Shown: positions 15,881 through 27,294 of the stretch, piece by piece
Position numbering within the stretch: the first letter of the stretch is position 1
Layout of the letters: each line of letters starts with the position of its first letter
NCBI GenBank assembly: GCA_905160935.1
Contig: CAJHZI010000484.1
Location: forward strand, 1-64,000
Direction of reading: 5' to 3'
Source of the DNA: Enchytraeus crypticus
Taxonomy: Eukaryota; Annelida; Clitellata; Enchytraeida; Enchytraeidae
DNA length: 64,000 nt
Program-made: the position numbers and the translations under genes
Notes under the pieces: model-generated
Seen by the model: only the letters and a program-made list of their open reading frames with translations
Databases searched by the model: none
Told to the model about the DNA's origin: nothing

Positions 15881-15884
15881 ACAC

Positions 15885-16225
15885 GCTGAACGTTTAGTAA
15901 GGTAACGTTTAGTAACATAACGTTTACTAACGTAACGTTTAGTAACGCAATGCTTAGCAACATAACGCTTTGCAACATAACGTTTAGTAACATAACGTTT
16001 AGTAACATAACGTTTAGTAACATAACGTTTACTAATGTAACGTTTAGTACTAAACATAACGTTTACTAACGTAACGTTTAGTAACTTGACGTTTAGTAAC
16101 GCAATGCTTAGCAACATAACGATTAGTAACGTCACGTTTCCTAACGTAACGTATAGTAACATAACTTTTAGTAACATAACGTTTAGTATTGCAATGTTTA
16201 GTAACGTAACGTTTTGTAATGTTCG
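15885..16225. repeat. Tandem array of a 15-bp unit
   Basis: Over 20 units of CGTTTAGTAACATAA occur, with variants (CTAACGTAA, GCAATGCTTAG). The minus-strand frame through it (repeats of KRYVT) is an artefact of the 15-bp period. Confidence 0.92.
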
Positions 16226-17815
16226 TTAATTTTCGTTGAAATCCGCTCTCCTGTTTTCATATTTGATCGTTCCTGGCTTATTTGACGTTTGGTAATTGCA
16301 GTAATTTAGGTCGTGTAATCTTTCTCTAAAAGCAGGATATTTTACAGTCTCAATGTCTCTTGAACTGGATCTAAAAACTCTGTCAGTTGACAATTCATAA
16401 TAAGAGGTCGATGATTCTCTTTTCCTTGTAATAGATAATAATATATCCCATGTCCTCCTCACTTTAGACTACTGTATTTACGAATCCATGGACATAAGCT
16501 ATGCTGTTATGACTTAGCTTTTGCTCTAAGGTGACTAAATTTAATAGAAGTTCTATGTTCTGCTATTGCATCTAAGTGCGATGTAGTGTGTTTAATGTCA
16601 AGGTCAGAGACACAAGGCTTGACCTTCAATACGATTCGACACACTCAAGCTACCATCATGAATATAATATAACTCAACTCTTGAGTTGAACTAGAGTTGG
16701 CCTACTAGCAGTCATTAATAATCGATTGACGAAATGGTTTTCATATTTAACTTCTCTCAAAGTTGTAAAATGAGGTGTTTTCTTTCAAGTCATTCCTAGG
16801 GTTCGAATCAGGATGTTTTAGTTTGGAGCTCAGCTATTTCCTAGGCAATCTATCAGTCCACGTGTAACAGTGTGAATATGTACGTCATTGTTTAATCATG
16901 GTTGTTACTTAATATTTAGTATTGATAAATTTAAGTTATCTGCCGTGCTGTTATTTCATTGAATCCATTAAATCTTTAATTATAGCAAAGTATAAGCTAC
17001 TACTAGGCGCACTAGTGTAGCCATGGCCACTTCGCTTAGGTCTCGGCAAATAAACTGTGCTTGAAGCTCCGGGTTAGGGCTAATGTTAGGGTTAGTGTTT
17101 GTTTTAGGTTTGAGTTTTAGCCGAGGCCTGAGGGGTGGGGCTATGAATATACTTAGTGTGCTTATTAACTGCTAGTTTATAGTAAGCGAAGTAGCATGAG
17201 TCATTGTTTAAAGAAATCCTCTCAACCCAGCGATAAGACAGGATATCTTTTCAGTGCCAGTCGTCGAGCAAATCAGTTTAAATTTATATAAATAAACATA
17301 ATGTATGGATTAAAAGGTGGATTAGGCTGAGTAAAGCTATGTCTGCAGTTCAGTGGATTCAGTACTTCTCTTTCAAAACGAATTTACACATTCTGTGCAT
17401 GCTATTCCACTATTTGTGTGACTTTGATAATGATAATTTTCAGCTTTATTGTCTAACTTATCGTGCACATGTAGGCTGACCCATTCCTTTCACTGTGTCA
17501 ATGTTATGAAGTTGGATTACGGGTTTGCTATAGTTTAGCTTTGAAATCTGTTGGCATAATTACCAAAGTATTCTGAATCGGCACCTAGGAATTTTCTTTT
17601 TAAACTTAGAAAGCTTGTTGATATTTTGTATAATATTCCATTGTGAATTTAATCGCCTTGCAACTGTTCTGCAGTTATTTTTCATTGTCTACGCATTTCT
17701 GATCTATATTTGTTCACGATGCTCCGCCATTTATTGACCAATAATTGTTTATTTCGACTAATTGTCCAATTTGCTTCAGAGAGCCTATGAAATTAATTTA
17801 CTGGACTTACCCTAT
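16226..17815. other. Non-coding stretch, few features
   Basis: A 78-codon minus-strand frame (16226-16462) has no recognised homology and no clear splice context. At 17063-17110 GGGTTAGGGCTAATGTTAGG and similar words resemble degenerate telomere repeats. Nothing else was recognised. Confidence 0.5.
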
Positions 17816-17821
17816 GCTACT

Positions 17822-18186
17822 GTAATTTAATCATTAATTAATTTAATCATTAATTTAATCATTAATTAATTTAATCATTAATTTAATCATTAATTAATTT
17901 AATCATTAATTAATTTAATCGTTAATTAATTTAATCATTGATTAATAATTATTAATTAATTTAATCATTAATTAATTTAATCAGTAATTAATTTAATCGT
18001 TAATTAATTTAATCAGTAATTAATTTAATCGTTAATTAATTTAATCAGTAATTAATTTAATCGTTAATTAATTTAATCAGTAATTAATTTAATCGTTAAT
18101 TAATTTAATCAGTAATTAATTTAATCGTTAATTAATTTAATCAGTAATTAATTTAATCGTTAATTAATTTAATCATCAATTAATTT
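17822..18186. repeat. 16-bp satellite with a 32-bp higher-order period
   Basis: TAATTTAATCATTAAT units occupy the first third. From about 17975 they alternate strictly between ATCGTTAAT and ATCAGTAAT forms, giving a 32-bp dimer repeated about six times. Confidence 0.93.
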
Positions 18187-18317
18187 TTACTGTATTTTAA
18201 TTATTGTAATCTTTTAAAACAAACTATGTCCTGCTTAGATAAATTTATCTTTAGGCTATCCTATGCCTCTCCTCATCACAATCTCTTTGCCAGATGGCAG
18301 GTCGTGAGTACCAAGTT

Positions 18318-18464
18318 CTAGGCACGTATTTCTACTCGTAGTTTGTTGTCACTCTCAATAAGAGCATTCCAATGATCATCACGAGTTGATCCTATCACAA
18401 GCCTTTTCCAAATCTTAGTTGATCCTTGAGCTGGATAAAATACGGCTTCTGGGTGGTTTAACAT
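18318..18464 (-). other. Small unrecognised reading frame (48 codons)
   Basis: On the minus strand it begins ATG (18464), ends TAG and includes FYPAQGSTKIWKRLVIGSTR. The composition looks protein-like, but no family was recognised. It touches an H-element head (18470-18540), so a retroelement origin is possible. Confidence 0.3.
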
Positions 18465-18469
18465 TGTCT

Positions 18470-18540
18470 TCGTCAATTTGCTTAGCCGTCTCTTACGATA
18501 CGTGCATATTACGGTTGGTCTATTCTGTAGCAGCTCGCAT
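18470..18540 (-). mobile_element. H-element head fragment
   Basis: In reverse orientation it has AGAATAGACCAACCGTAATA, TGCACGTATCGTAAGAGACG and GCTAAGC, matching the head of the H elements at 35145 and 38830. Confidence 0.65.
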
Positions 18541-18594
18541 GCACTCTACCCTGTCTCCATATGAATCTTTGTTAAAGGTTTGACTTGTATATGT

Positions 18595-18595
<1 letters not shown>

Positions 18596-18679
<84 letters not shown>

Positions 18680-18708
18680 ACATGTATATATATACTGTAT
18701 GCCTATAT

Positions 18709-18766
<58 letters not shown>

Positions 18767-18770
18767 TATG
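18596..18770. repeat. (TA)n microsatellite
   Basis: This is an almost continuous TATATA tract, interrupted near 18690 by CTGTATGCCTATATAC. Confidence 0.95.
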
Positions 18771-19715
18771 CTAGGTTTGACGTGTGTATTGAAAGCATGG
18801 TTAAGCTTCGTTATTCATGGCCAAGCTTTGTTCTGGCCATTCTTTTAATCTGACCAGTAAACGGATGAAGGATGCTCAGTTCACTACAACGTGTTATTGG
18901 TTAATCCATTTAGCTCCTCCGCTTTCGTGTACCTACATGCACAGTTGTGGAACCAGTGCAATAGATTGATTGATTGATTAATAGTTTAATTGATTGATTG
19001 ATTGAGCTGTGGGGTATTTGGTTTTCAAGAACGTATGTGGATTTTTACTATCGTCTCTTTATTCAAGCAATAGACTAAGGACTCTATTTTTATAAGTACA
19101 TGCAGCCATTTGGAAAGAGAAGGTAACGCTGAAGGACTATTTTTTAGTTTTGTCCTGATATCGCGCCTTCACGTAAATAACTGAATGAAAATTCCCCATG
19201 CTGGACTGTTCAGTTTATATTAATTTAGGTTGAATTTTTTAACCCTGCAATAATTGTATGATTATTTTAAGACGTTTTGCATCAACGATTAATTGTCTCC
19301 TGTGAAGCTCTATTTATATTGAATAATAAGAATTCGATGGCGTTTCGTTGGTTGTGTGAAACATTTAGTTCATAAAATTTCTGCCGGTCATTGAATCGCT
19401 TGAATATCGTTCTGGAATCATCTATTCCGCCATTACTAGCAGTGTTTTTTGTTTGCATCGTTACGCTTTTATGCTTTCTGTTTCCATCTCTGCTTCTAGA
19501 TTCAGTAGTCACCCTTCAGTTAATCGCAGCCATTTTCAGTCACTAACAGGTTATAAGTAAATGAAATGTGTTATTCGTGTGAACTTCTATGTTGACGTGT
19601 CTGTTATCTTTTTATTGATATTGACTTGGTAGTAACTCGCTATCAATAGAACACTTCACTGACGTATCAACAGTTGTTAGGTCTTTTTCAGACTGATCTC
19701 CTCTGCGTATATCAA
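18771..19715. other. Non-coding stretch with short ATTG runs
   Basis: GATTGATTGATT runs occur at 18964-19005. A minus-strand frame at 19282-19512 opens without an ATG and is not recognised. Confidence 0.45.
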
Positions 19716-19719
19716 TAAT

Positions 19720-19948
19720 ATCATCATCGTCATCTTCCCTTGAATCCCAGTTTAGCTAGGGTCGGGATATGAATAGACCTTATTATCTTTTCCATTCGTT
19801 TTTGAAAATTCTGTAGCAATTGCTGGAGCATATACGCTCACCAATCTTATGCTCTTTCTGACGTTGGTTTTGAGCTTAGTGCTTTGTCGCCTTTACGACA
19901 CGTGCAGTCAGTGGTTGGTCTATATTCAGCCTCCGGGACACGACACTG
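19720..19948 (-). mobile_element. HB element (H head + LINE B tail)
   Basis: From the left, reverse strand: ATCATCGTCATCTTCCCTTG and AATCCCAGTTTAGCTAGGGT (LINE B-like tail), then CCATTCGTTTTTGAAAATTC, GCTCTTTCTGACGTTGGTTT, and the head CGACACGTGCAGTCAGTGGT ending CCGGGACACGACAC. Confidence 0.82.
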
Positions 19949-20024
19949 ATTATCTTGGACGGAACACGTATATCGATATTATACAGTTGGATTATAGTTA
20001 TAGCAAAAACAAAACTATAGTTTA

Positions 20025-20145
20025 ACGTTCGTTTTCGTAAGAAAATTGTGCTGTGAATGACTGAATGGCGGGTATTGAACGCGTGACCTATAGCTTATCA
20101 GACAAGCTTGCTAGCAACTCCACCTGCCGCTACAAATAAGCTGTG
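20025..20145 (-). mobile_element. tRNA-like SINE relic
   Basis: In reverse orientation GTCACGCGTTCAATACCCGC resembles a B-box region. AGTTGCTAGCAAGCTTGTCT lies 5' of it. The family is not assigned. Confidence 0.35.
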
Positions 20146-20317
20146 TGCATACATGAGTGTTTTACTTGGGTTGAAATGTTGCCATATCCTACGAAAAACA
20201 TCGAATGCATCAAATAATATTTCCAGCGAAACAACAATTTGAGAAAATTATTGGTTTCCATTTACAGGAAATTGTTATAATATTTTTGCTCGGTCAATCA
20301 GGTGGTAAGAATTGCCA

Positions 20318-20372
20318 TCACTTTCGTGTGAGGAAACTGACGTTAACATTAGCTTTACCAGCTTTTTTATTT
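20318..20372 (+). mobile_element. T1 SINE, 3' fragment only
   Basis: ATCACTTTCGTGTGAGGAAA and CTGACGTTAACATTAGCTTT, then ACCAGCTTTTTTA, match the last 50 bp of T1. Confidence 0.85.
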
Positions 20373-20408
20373 CTTGCTCATCAAAATAAGTTATTTATTC
20401 TATTCATT

Positions 20409-20676
20409 ATGCCTGAATTTAACTACACTGTATTAGCCTAAATATTCTAAAAAATTATGCCTGAAGTAAAATAATGAATATTTAAAACATGCCTGAAGTA
20501 AAATAATGAATATTTAAAACATGCCTGAAGTAAAATAATGAATATTTAAAACATGCCTGAAGTAAAATAATGAATATTTAAAACATGCCTGAAGTAAAAT
20601 AATGAATATTTAAAACATGCCTGAATTAAACTAATAAGTATTTAAAACATCATGCCTGAATTGAACCAATAAATGT
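20409..20676. repeat. 32-bp tandem repeat
   Basis: The unit is ATGCCTGAAGTAAAATAATG plus AATATTTAAAAC. Four central copies are nearly identical, with diverged units at both ends (ATGCCTGAATTTAAC, ATGCCTGAATTGAAC). Confidence 0.93.
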
Positions 20677-21088
20677 AATAATCTCGATCGATCATTTTTG
20701 AAACCAGATTTTGAGCGCACGTTATGTTTTTAAATGACCATTTCTGTAGTAATGTCATGACCGGTGGACGGTCTTCGAGTCTGCTTTACTGGTATCTTTA
20801 CTGCGTTTCTTGCCCTTTTCGAGTCTAATAATACCTTTATCATTAGTCTTAGCGTAATAATATAATTTTACAACTCATATTTGTACATATAATTTCTCGT
20901 TCGATTCTTAATCAATTGATTAACAAATTAGCGCTGTAAACGCCCTAAAACAGGCGCGCAGCTACTCTTTACTTTACCATGCGATTCAAACTTACAGAAA
21001 TCAAATGGTGGCTAAACAGGAGTTTGCGCAACTGTTGCTGTTTAAACAGTTGATTATCTCAGTAGTAAATACGGCCATTACTAAAGAA

Positions 21089-21383
21089 CAGTGGCGTAGC
21101 CAGAAATTAATCGGGAGGAGTCACTTTAATTTTTGGGAGGCACACACTTTATGCAATGTGTATGGCTGGAGTCAGTGACAATGTAGGTAAGATACTCGAC
21201 CGCGGATCATTATGTGCGGGGTTCAAATCCTGGGCTCGCCAGTTACTGACATCGCTTTCGAGTGAGGAAACTGACGTTAACATTAACTTTACCAGCTTTT
21301 TTCCTTATATTTTGGTCTTAATAAAATTTTTACATGACATCTTGGGGGAGGTATATGCCCCGCCCTATCTCCCCACGCCACTG
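21089..21383. mobile_element. hAT-type MITE carrying a nested T1 SINE
   Basis: The terminal inverted repeats are CAGTGGCGT at the left and ACGCCACTG at the right. They are flanked by near-identical 8-bp direct repeats: CTAAAGAA (21081-21088) and CTAAATAA (21384-21391). An 8-bp target duplication with CAGTGGCG-type ends is the hAT signature. Without the internal T1 (21164-21302) the element is about 155 bp and has no coding capacity. Confidence 0.82.
21164..21302 (+). mobile_element. T1 SINE nested in the MITE
   Basis: It is a full-length copy: GGCTGGAGTCAGTGACAATG, GCGGGGTTCAAATCCTGGGC, and the tail ending ACTTTACCAGCTTTTTTCC. It must have inserted after the MITE. Confidence 0.92.
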
Positions 21384-21607
21384 CTAAATAATTCCCCGCT
21401 CGATGTTGTTGTGGACACCCGAATGGTGGGGGAGGGGGAAGTGAGAGAGTCCATCGAGCCCTGCTTGATATTCGTTCGATTGAAGGAAATCTAATTGACT
21501 CCATCGAATGGCTGACCTAAATCCCATCAGGTCACGAGCAGAACCCGATGAATGACGTTACTCGGCGCCGCTAAATATCTCCTTGTACGACAATAGAGGC
21601 TGAAGCC
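21384..21607. other. Short GC-richer segment, unrecognised
   Basis: GGTGGGGGAGGGGGAAG at 21425-21441 is G-rich. No gene or repeat was recognised. Confidence 0.4.
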
Positions 21608-21705
21608 AGGCTGGAGCCAGTGGCGATGTCGGTAAGATATTCGACCGCGGATCAGTGAGTGCGGGTTTCAAATTTAGAGCTCTCACCGTCACTGACATGC
21701 TATTG
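21608..21705 (+). mobile_element. T1 SINE, 3'-shortened
   Basis: The head GGCTGGAGCCAGTGGCGATG is intact. The B-box region is changed (GGTTTCAAATTTAGAG). It ends at CCGTCACTGACATG. Confidence 0.88.
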
Positions 21706-21711
21706 CCACGG

Positions 21712-21846
21712 ATGGCGTTTGTGGTCATGTCGGTAATATATTCGACCGCGGCTCAGTGCGTGCGGGGTTCAAATACTGGACTCGCCCTTCGCTGACATCG
21801 CTTTGGAGTGAGGAAACTGACGTTAACGTTAGCTTTAGCTTTACTT
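21712..21846 (+). mobile_element. T1 SINE
   Basis: The head has diverged (GGATGGCGTTTGTGGTCATG), but GTGCGGGGTTCAAATACTGG and AACTGACGTTAACGTTAGC are kept. Confidence 0.88.
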
Positions 21847-21847
21847 T

Positions 21848-21965
21848 AAAGCCAAGTTTAACGTCAACTTCCTTCTCAAATAGCATGTCAGTGAGGGGAA
21901 GAGCTCTTGATTTGAACACTGCACCTACTTATCCGCTGTCGAACAACTTACCAACAAGAATATCA
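21848..21965 (-). mobile_element. T1 SINE, inverted against its neighbour
   Basis: AAAGCCAAGTTTAACGTCAA starts the reverse copy. GCAGTGTTCAAATCAAGAGC is the diverged B-box region. With 21712-21846 it forms a tail-to-tail inverted pair with almost no spacer. Confidence 0.8.
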
Positions 21966-22084
21966 TTGAGTTAACCTAATTGTATGGATATAGACTTTTT
22001 CTGACACATAAGCGAATTTAAATCTCTTTCCTACATCTCTTCATGGATAATATAGTCATCACAAGCCTGTGACATATATTATAA

Positions 22085-22998
22085 GCAGAAACTGACGTTA
22101 GACATGGCTTTAGTTTTAACTTCGCAACTGGCTTCGCAAACTATAGATTATCACAGTACAGCAAAACTTTTACATATCGTCTTCTAGTTCAATGATCAAA
22201 GATGATGTTACACAAGAAAATCTGTATTTTTTATGGGAATATTAAGTGGGAAAACTCGAGGGGAATATTTTTATGGGAAAACTCGGTGGAAGCTCGGAAT
22301 GAATTTAACGGTTTTTTTTGCAGTTGTTTATTTCCTGAAGTATTGTTGCTTCTGCACAGACTATTGTTCTATTACTAGGGGAGTTAGGGGCATCCGCTAC
22401 CTAACTGAAAGAATGTAATATTTGATGAAGCAATAGACTTAATAATTTAAGGTTGAGCATCATTTACATAGCACGATAGTACTCCGGGAGTATTTAATAA
22501 CTCAGTTTTTGCGGTCCTGAATCTGTTACGTTTTATAAACAATGACTAGTACTGTAATAAAGATAATAAATAAATCTGAAATAAATAATTTACGAAATAC
22601 CGGTTAGTTCAATAATTGTTTAATAATTGATAGTAATTTAAAGATATTAATGGTAGTTTAATAATAGTTTAATAATTGAAAATAAAATTGATGCATCTTT
22701 TCCACCCTGGGTCACCCACAATTGGGAGCACAACTTGGCAACGTTTTATAGGCCGAGGGGTGTATATTGAGTGATGCGAATATAAAGTAGTTGGAATTGC
22801 GATGCGGTAATGTTTAGATTAGATGAAAATGAAAATCTTTCGACTGCACAATCGACAAAGATGAATGTTTCATCAAACACCGGGGTCGACCACCAGTCAC
22901 GTGACTAAATGTGACGTAGCCGACCGTTGCTAGTCTTCGCCGCTTCACCAAATAATGTTTTGTTCGTTTTATTACATAGTACACTAGTAAACGCTAGA
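22085..22998. other. Non-coding stretch with a T1 3' scrap
   Basis: AGAAACTGACGTTAGACATG near 22087 is a T1 tail remnant. The remainder is unrecognised AT-rich sequence. Confidence 0.45.
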
Positions 22999-23122
22999 GC
23001 TAAAAGCTAATGATAACGTCAGTTTCCTCACTCGAAAGCAATGTCAGCTACGGGCGAGCCCAGGATTTGAACATACTGATCCGCGGTCGAATATCTTACC
23101 GACATTGCCATTGGCTCCAGCC
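22999..23122 (-). mobile_element. T1 SINE
   Basis: CTCACTCGAAAGCAATGTCA in reverse and ACATTGCCATTGGCTCCAGC (head) are clear. About 10 bp around GCGGGG 5' of the B box are deleted. Confidence 0.9.
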
Positions 23123-23653
23123 TAGTACACACATGGTGTGATACCGCGCTTGTTGCAGTTTGTCTGCTTAGTTGTTGTTTTGTATTTTTTGTAATTTACT
23201 TCTATTGCCTCGATTAATTATTAGTTATCGCTGCTTTTTGATAACGCAGCTTGCGGTTAGCAAGGATTTAAGAATAACCGTCAAATATCCTGGAGTTTTT
23301 GTTCAGCATTGTCGACACTTGGCCTTGCAAGAGAATCTCTATCAAAATACTAAATAACCGAGCCCAACGTTACTTAACTTTTTATGACTCTTACGCTTTA
23401 CTAATGCACTTGGCCTGGCTTGCGATAATGAAAAGGCCTATAACTTTAAAATATAACCTAATATCACTTCTGTTTCATTGCCTGAATGTATACTGATAAA
23501 GGCGATTTAGATTATCTGCTTCAAAGGGAAAATATCACATCTAAACGAAAGACGTAATGGGATAAATTAGCACCGTGACGCAACTCATAGAAAAACGTTA
23601 TTTATTGCTTATCAAACGGCCTCTTCTATTTTTTTAAAGTAAAGTAGACACAC
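23123..23653. other. Non-coding stretch
   Basis: No gene, repeat or regulatory signal was recognised. Confidence 0.45.
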
Positions 23654-23835
23654 TTTATAGTGAAATGATCAACTATGTTGATATCTATCACTTTTAACAC
23701 CATAAGTTTAAACCGTTAGGCAATTTAGACCACTTTCCGTATAACCAGTCAAGTGAATGTCCGAGATTTTACTCTCCGATCAGCGCGGCCGGGAATCGAA
23801 CCCACGAGGGTTCAATTCACCTATGGATCTGTCAA
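23654..23835 (-). mobile_element. T2 SINE
   Basis: The reverse strand has GTGGGTTCGATTCCCGGCCG (B box GGTTCGATTCC intact), AATCTCGGACATTCACTTGA and GTGATAGATATCAACATAGT. Confidence 0.88.
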
Positions 23836-24600
23836 TAAAACTTCATGACGTTACCACAAAGCTATTAAGACATTCGAATCTATAATTTAAATGGCAGATC
23901 CATCACCAACATCCCTCTTCGACGAGAAAATCAGACGTCAAACACGGCGTCACGTTCTTTGCGCTCTACAGAGAAATGGTTAAAGGGCGAAACTTTGTCA
24001 GAATTTAGCTGAATGTAACGAACCTGCAGTACTGAGATCTGAATCACTCGGTCCGCGCAACTGTATCTAAATGAAAGCCGCAATCAAGCGGAAGAGCTCA
24101 CCAACCCAGGGGTAAACCTGGAGGCTTATCCTACATCAACGGGATTGCCTGCCGCAATAAATACCAGAAACTATTTCCACGTCCGGAGCTGATGCTCCGG
24201 AGTACATGTCGAAAGTAATTAAAAATACTTTGTATAATTAATGTTTTTTGGGAAAAATCAGAGTTAAGTCTTACAATCCTTCAAGGATATGCACGATATT
24301 CGATGCCAAGAAATGTCAAGAGCTTCAGCGAGTTTGAGCACTGCGTCATATATCGTTTATATTCTTTTTACTCAACAACTTTTGCTTCCATTCTTATCAT
24401 AAGTAATCTCGATACACCAAATACAAAGAATAAATAAAATAATCCAAATGCAATCGGAGAAAATTAACCTTTCACAATATATCCAAGTTTAGAGTATATT
24501 AAACTTTGTCTTAAAATTTGAGTATTATAATTTGTTGACATTTAGCCTAAAGCTCGTACGAATTTGCCTATACATTGGGACTGCTTTTAAACGACGAGGG
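23836..24600. other. Unassigned segment, partly GC-richer
   Basis: The stretch 23900-24205 is GC-richer than its surroundings (ACACGGCGTCACGTTCTTTG, GTCCGGAGCTGATGCTCCGG). It has no long frame and no recognised repeat. GTCCGGAGCTGATGCTCCGG contains a small perfect hairpin. Confidence 0.4.
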
Positions 24601-24602
24601 AA

Positions 24603-24603
<1 letters not shown>

Positions 24604-24650
<47 letters not shown>
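24604..24650. repeat. (GA)n microsatellite
   Basis: A pure GAGA tract of about 46 bp. Confidence 0.95.
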
Positions 24651-24651
<1 letters not shown>

Positions 24652-25021
24652 AGATACAAGTAGATTATGACTTTGGAAAATGTCTAAAAAAATCGAGGTC
24701 AGCTTATCTACCTTTTAGAAGTCGAAATGATTGTAGCGCCTCGGTGACTCTTTGAACAAGGATATTATATTCCTCTAATGGAAACCGTCACCGTGTTAAC
24801 TACATAATAATAGATTTAAATCTCCATTTGATGGATCTAATTCAAAATTAATTGTAAAAAATTATATTCTGTATACTCGTAAAAATACGCAAACAAGAAC
24901 AATTAACATGTGATGTTCATTTCGCTATTTACCTTGGAAGCAACGCAAACTTTAACTATGCATACACTTTAAAATCAACAGACTGATTTCTTATACACAT
25001 AAATTTCTTACACTTACTAAT

Positions 25022-25130
25022 AACAATCAGTAGAGTGCTACAGTAGTCCATGACAACATCGAGCACTATTGAGACAAATCCCAGCTGGTGAGCAAAAAGA
25101 AGGTCCAAAACGGCGCAAATTCTAAACAAA
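25022..25130 (-). mobile_element. LINE D 3' end, 5'-truncated
   Basis: AGAGTGCTACAGTAGTCCAT, TCGAGCACTATTGAGACAAA and GCAAAAAGAAGGTCCAAAAC match the LINE D 3' UTR at 9994-10436. Confidence 0.82.
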
Positions 25131-25149
25131 CCGGTCCTACTGGTAGTAT

Positions 25150-25310
25150 AAGAAGCCATATTTCCCCAAGCTATAGGCTACATAAGGTATGGATAAGGCA
25201 TAAACTTTGTGAAGGGATTAACTTGTTGATCTAAGGAGTGCTCTTATGGAGCGAGAAAACAGACTTTGAGTATGAATGTGTACGTTGAACCTGCCACTTG
25301 ACAGTGCACT

Positions 25311-25350
<40 letters not shown>
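25150..25350 (+). mobile_element. HC element, 5'-truncated, with (GA)n tail
   Basis: The body has AAGCTATAGGCTACATAAGG, GGAGTGCTCTTATGGAGCGA and GAACCTGCCACTTGACAGTG, then CACTGAA and a 35-bp GA run. The last 35 bp resemble the 3' end of LINE C. Confidence 0.85.
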
Positions 25351-25352
<2 letters not shown>

Positions 25353-25645
25353 GTAGTATATAGGCCCATCGAATGCTTAGACCGATCTAAATCTCAGAAT
25401 ATGTCTGAGAATCAGTTATCCAGATTTGCTTCTTTCGTGGAACGTCAGATATCCGGTAAATCTCACTCAGGATTCTAGTTCAACTTCATCAGGTCAGAGG
25501 GACCTTGCACTTGCCGATTGAAAATGGACTCTGAGTTTGGTCCTAGAATAATTGGATTGAATAAACTATGAAATCAAAGTTCAAACGAATGCAAGTCATT
25601 CTTCTTTGTAATTATTTTTACGAGTATCTTATATATTATCTTATA
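25351..25645. other. Non-coding stretch
   Basis: Nothing was recognised. Confidence 0.4.
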
Positions 25646-25935
25646 TGTCATTATAATTTATTTTTATTTGTCATTATAATTTATTTTTATTTGTCATTAT
25701 AATTTATTTTTATTTGTCATTATAATTTATTTTTATTTGTCATTATAATTTATTTTTATTTGTCATTATAATTTATTTTTATTTGTCATTATAATTTATT
25801 TTTATTTGTCATTATAATTTATTTTTATTTGTCATTATAATTTATTTTTATTTGTCATTATAATTTATTTTTATTTGTCATTATAATTTATTTTTATTTG
25901 TCATTATTATTTATTTTTATTTGTCATTATTATTT
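25646..25935. repeat. 23-bp tandem repeat, about 12 units
   Basis: The unit is GTCATTATAATTTATTTTTA plus TTT. The units are almost identical, and only the last two carry a substitution (TATTATTTAT), suggesting recent homogenisation. Confidence 0.95.
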
Positions 25936-26655
25936 ATTATAAGTGCAATCTGATGCAACTAACAACAACTATAGCAGAAGCATTAACAACAACAGCAGCA
26001 ACAACAAAAACACCAAGAACAACACCAACAAAAACAAGAGTAACAATTATAACACAAAATACAAACAATGCAAGTTGCACTATCGTCAATGAACTACATG
26101 TATATTATTATTATTCCTATTAGTATTATTATTATTATTATTAACAGCTAAACCTTATATAGCAGTGTCATGGCCGAAATCGGTCTTATATGGACTTATA
26201 TGGAATCAATTTTATCAACTACAAATCTGCAGTATAGGCCATCATTTGAGTATACGGCTGACTATGGAGAAATTAAGCAATGAAACTTGTTTGACAGATG
26301 AGCATAGGAACAATTTGAATAAATGAGATGTCGCAGAAGTTAGCAGCTGTATTAGAAGATGAGGAGGCGGGTCCTGAGTGAAGGAACTCTATCCACTGAC
26401 AGACTGATCAGCATTCTAGAATTTCTGAGAGACCGTCGCTTGGCAGAGAAATAGAATCCTTACAAATTCTTTCCCGATGGATAAAGCAAAGAGCGAGCAA
26501 AGTAGTAGTAATATGTTAAAGTCATTTTAGAAAGCATCTTATTTGTGTTCTCGTTTTTGTTTTCTTATATATATACACACACACACATATATATAAGCAT
26601 ATATATACATATATTGTTATACATACTGTATATATTGTATATATTTCTTTATCAA
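25936..26655. other. Low-complexity and unrecognised sequence
   Basis: It holds AAC-rich (25955-26035), ATT-rich (26105-26145) and TA/CA-rich (26565-26645) tracts. The middle is unrecognised. Confidence 0.55.
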
Positions 26656-26659
26656 TACT

Positions 26660-26740
26660 AAATGTGGAGACGTCCCTGACAACATCCCTGGATTAGGAAA
26701 GGAATATAAACCTTTGTTATTATTATTATTATTATTTTCT
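26660..26740 (+). mobile_element. T3 SINE 3' end with (ATT)n tail
   Basis: GAGACGTCCCTGACAACATC, CCTGGATTAGGAAAGGAATA and AACCTTTGTTATTATTATT match the T3 3' domain. Confidence 0.8.
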
Positions 26741-27294
26741 ATTTGTATGCATGTTTGTGGTTAAACTGTAGGATGATTAAAAACTAGGTGGTCAACTAGA
26801 TAGGTTATCACGCACCCTACTTAAAGTGTAAATTATTAAATTAGTAAATTATTAAATGTTAAATTATTTAAAGATATTTTAGCGCCTAGTGACAATATGT
26901 CAGTTAAAAACCTACTTATTAAATTTATTGACTTGTCAAAAGCACACAAATTTTTTAATTTGAATAGTTTATAATGAGTTTAAACACCTGATTCCTCTAA
27001 AACTAACATTAAACGTCTTTTAATTTAACCTTGGTTTACTAGTTAAGTAGCTGAACTATTGCAGCATAGACAAACCGATCACTGAAGTTGTAAGAGACAA
27101 CTAATCATCAGTTACTCGAATATAATTGATAAGTCCTCTCAGGACTCACAATATTGCTAAAGACTAATCTACAAATTAATAGATTTTTATTGGTTAGCAC
27201 TACAGGTCGATTTAATTGCTGACTATCGCTCACGCAGCTCTCTGATTGGTCAAAATACAATCTTCCTATTACATTAAGTAAATGATTATCTTAA
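26741..27294. other. Non-coding stretch
   Basis: No recognised feature. Confidence 0.4.

Noticed and set aside
15851..16177. 108-codon minus-strand frame (KRYVT repeats)
   Set aside because: Produced by the 15-bp satellite, whose period is a multiple of three.
16226..16462. 78-codon minus-strand frame
   Set aside because: No homology recognised and no flanking splice sites; kept only as a remark.
19282..19512. 76-codon minus-strand frame
   Set aside because: Starts with GTG, has an upstream in-frame stop two codons away, and shows no homology or splice context.
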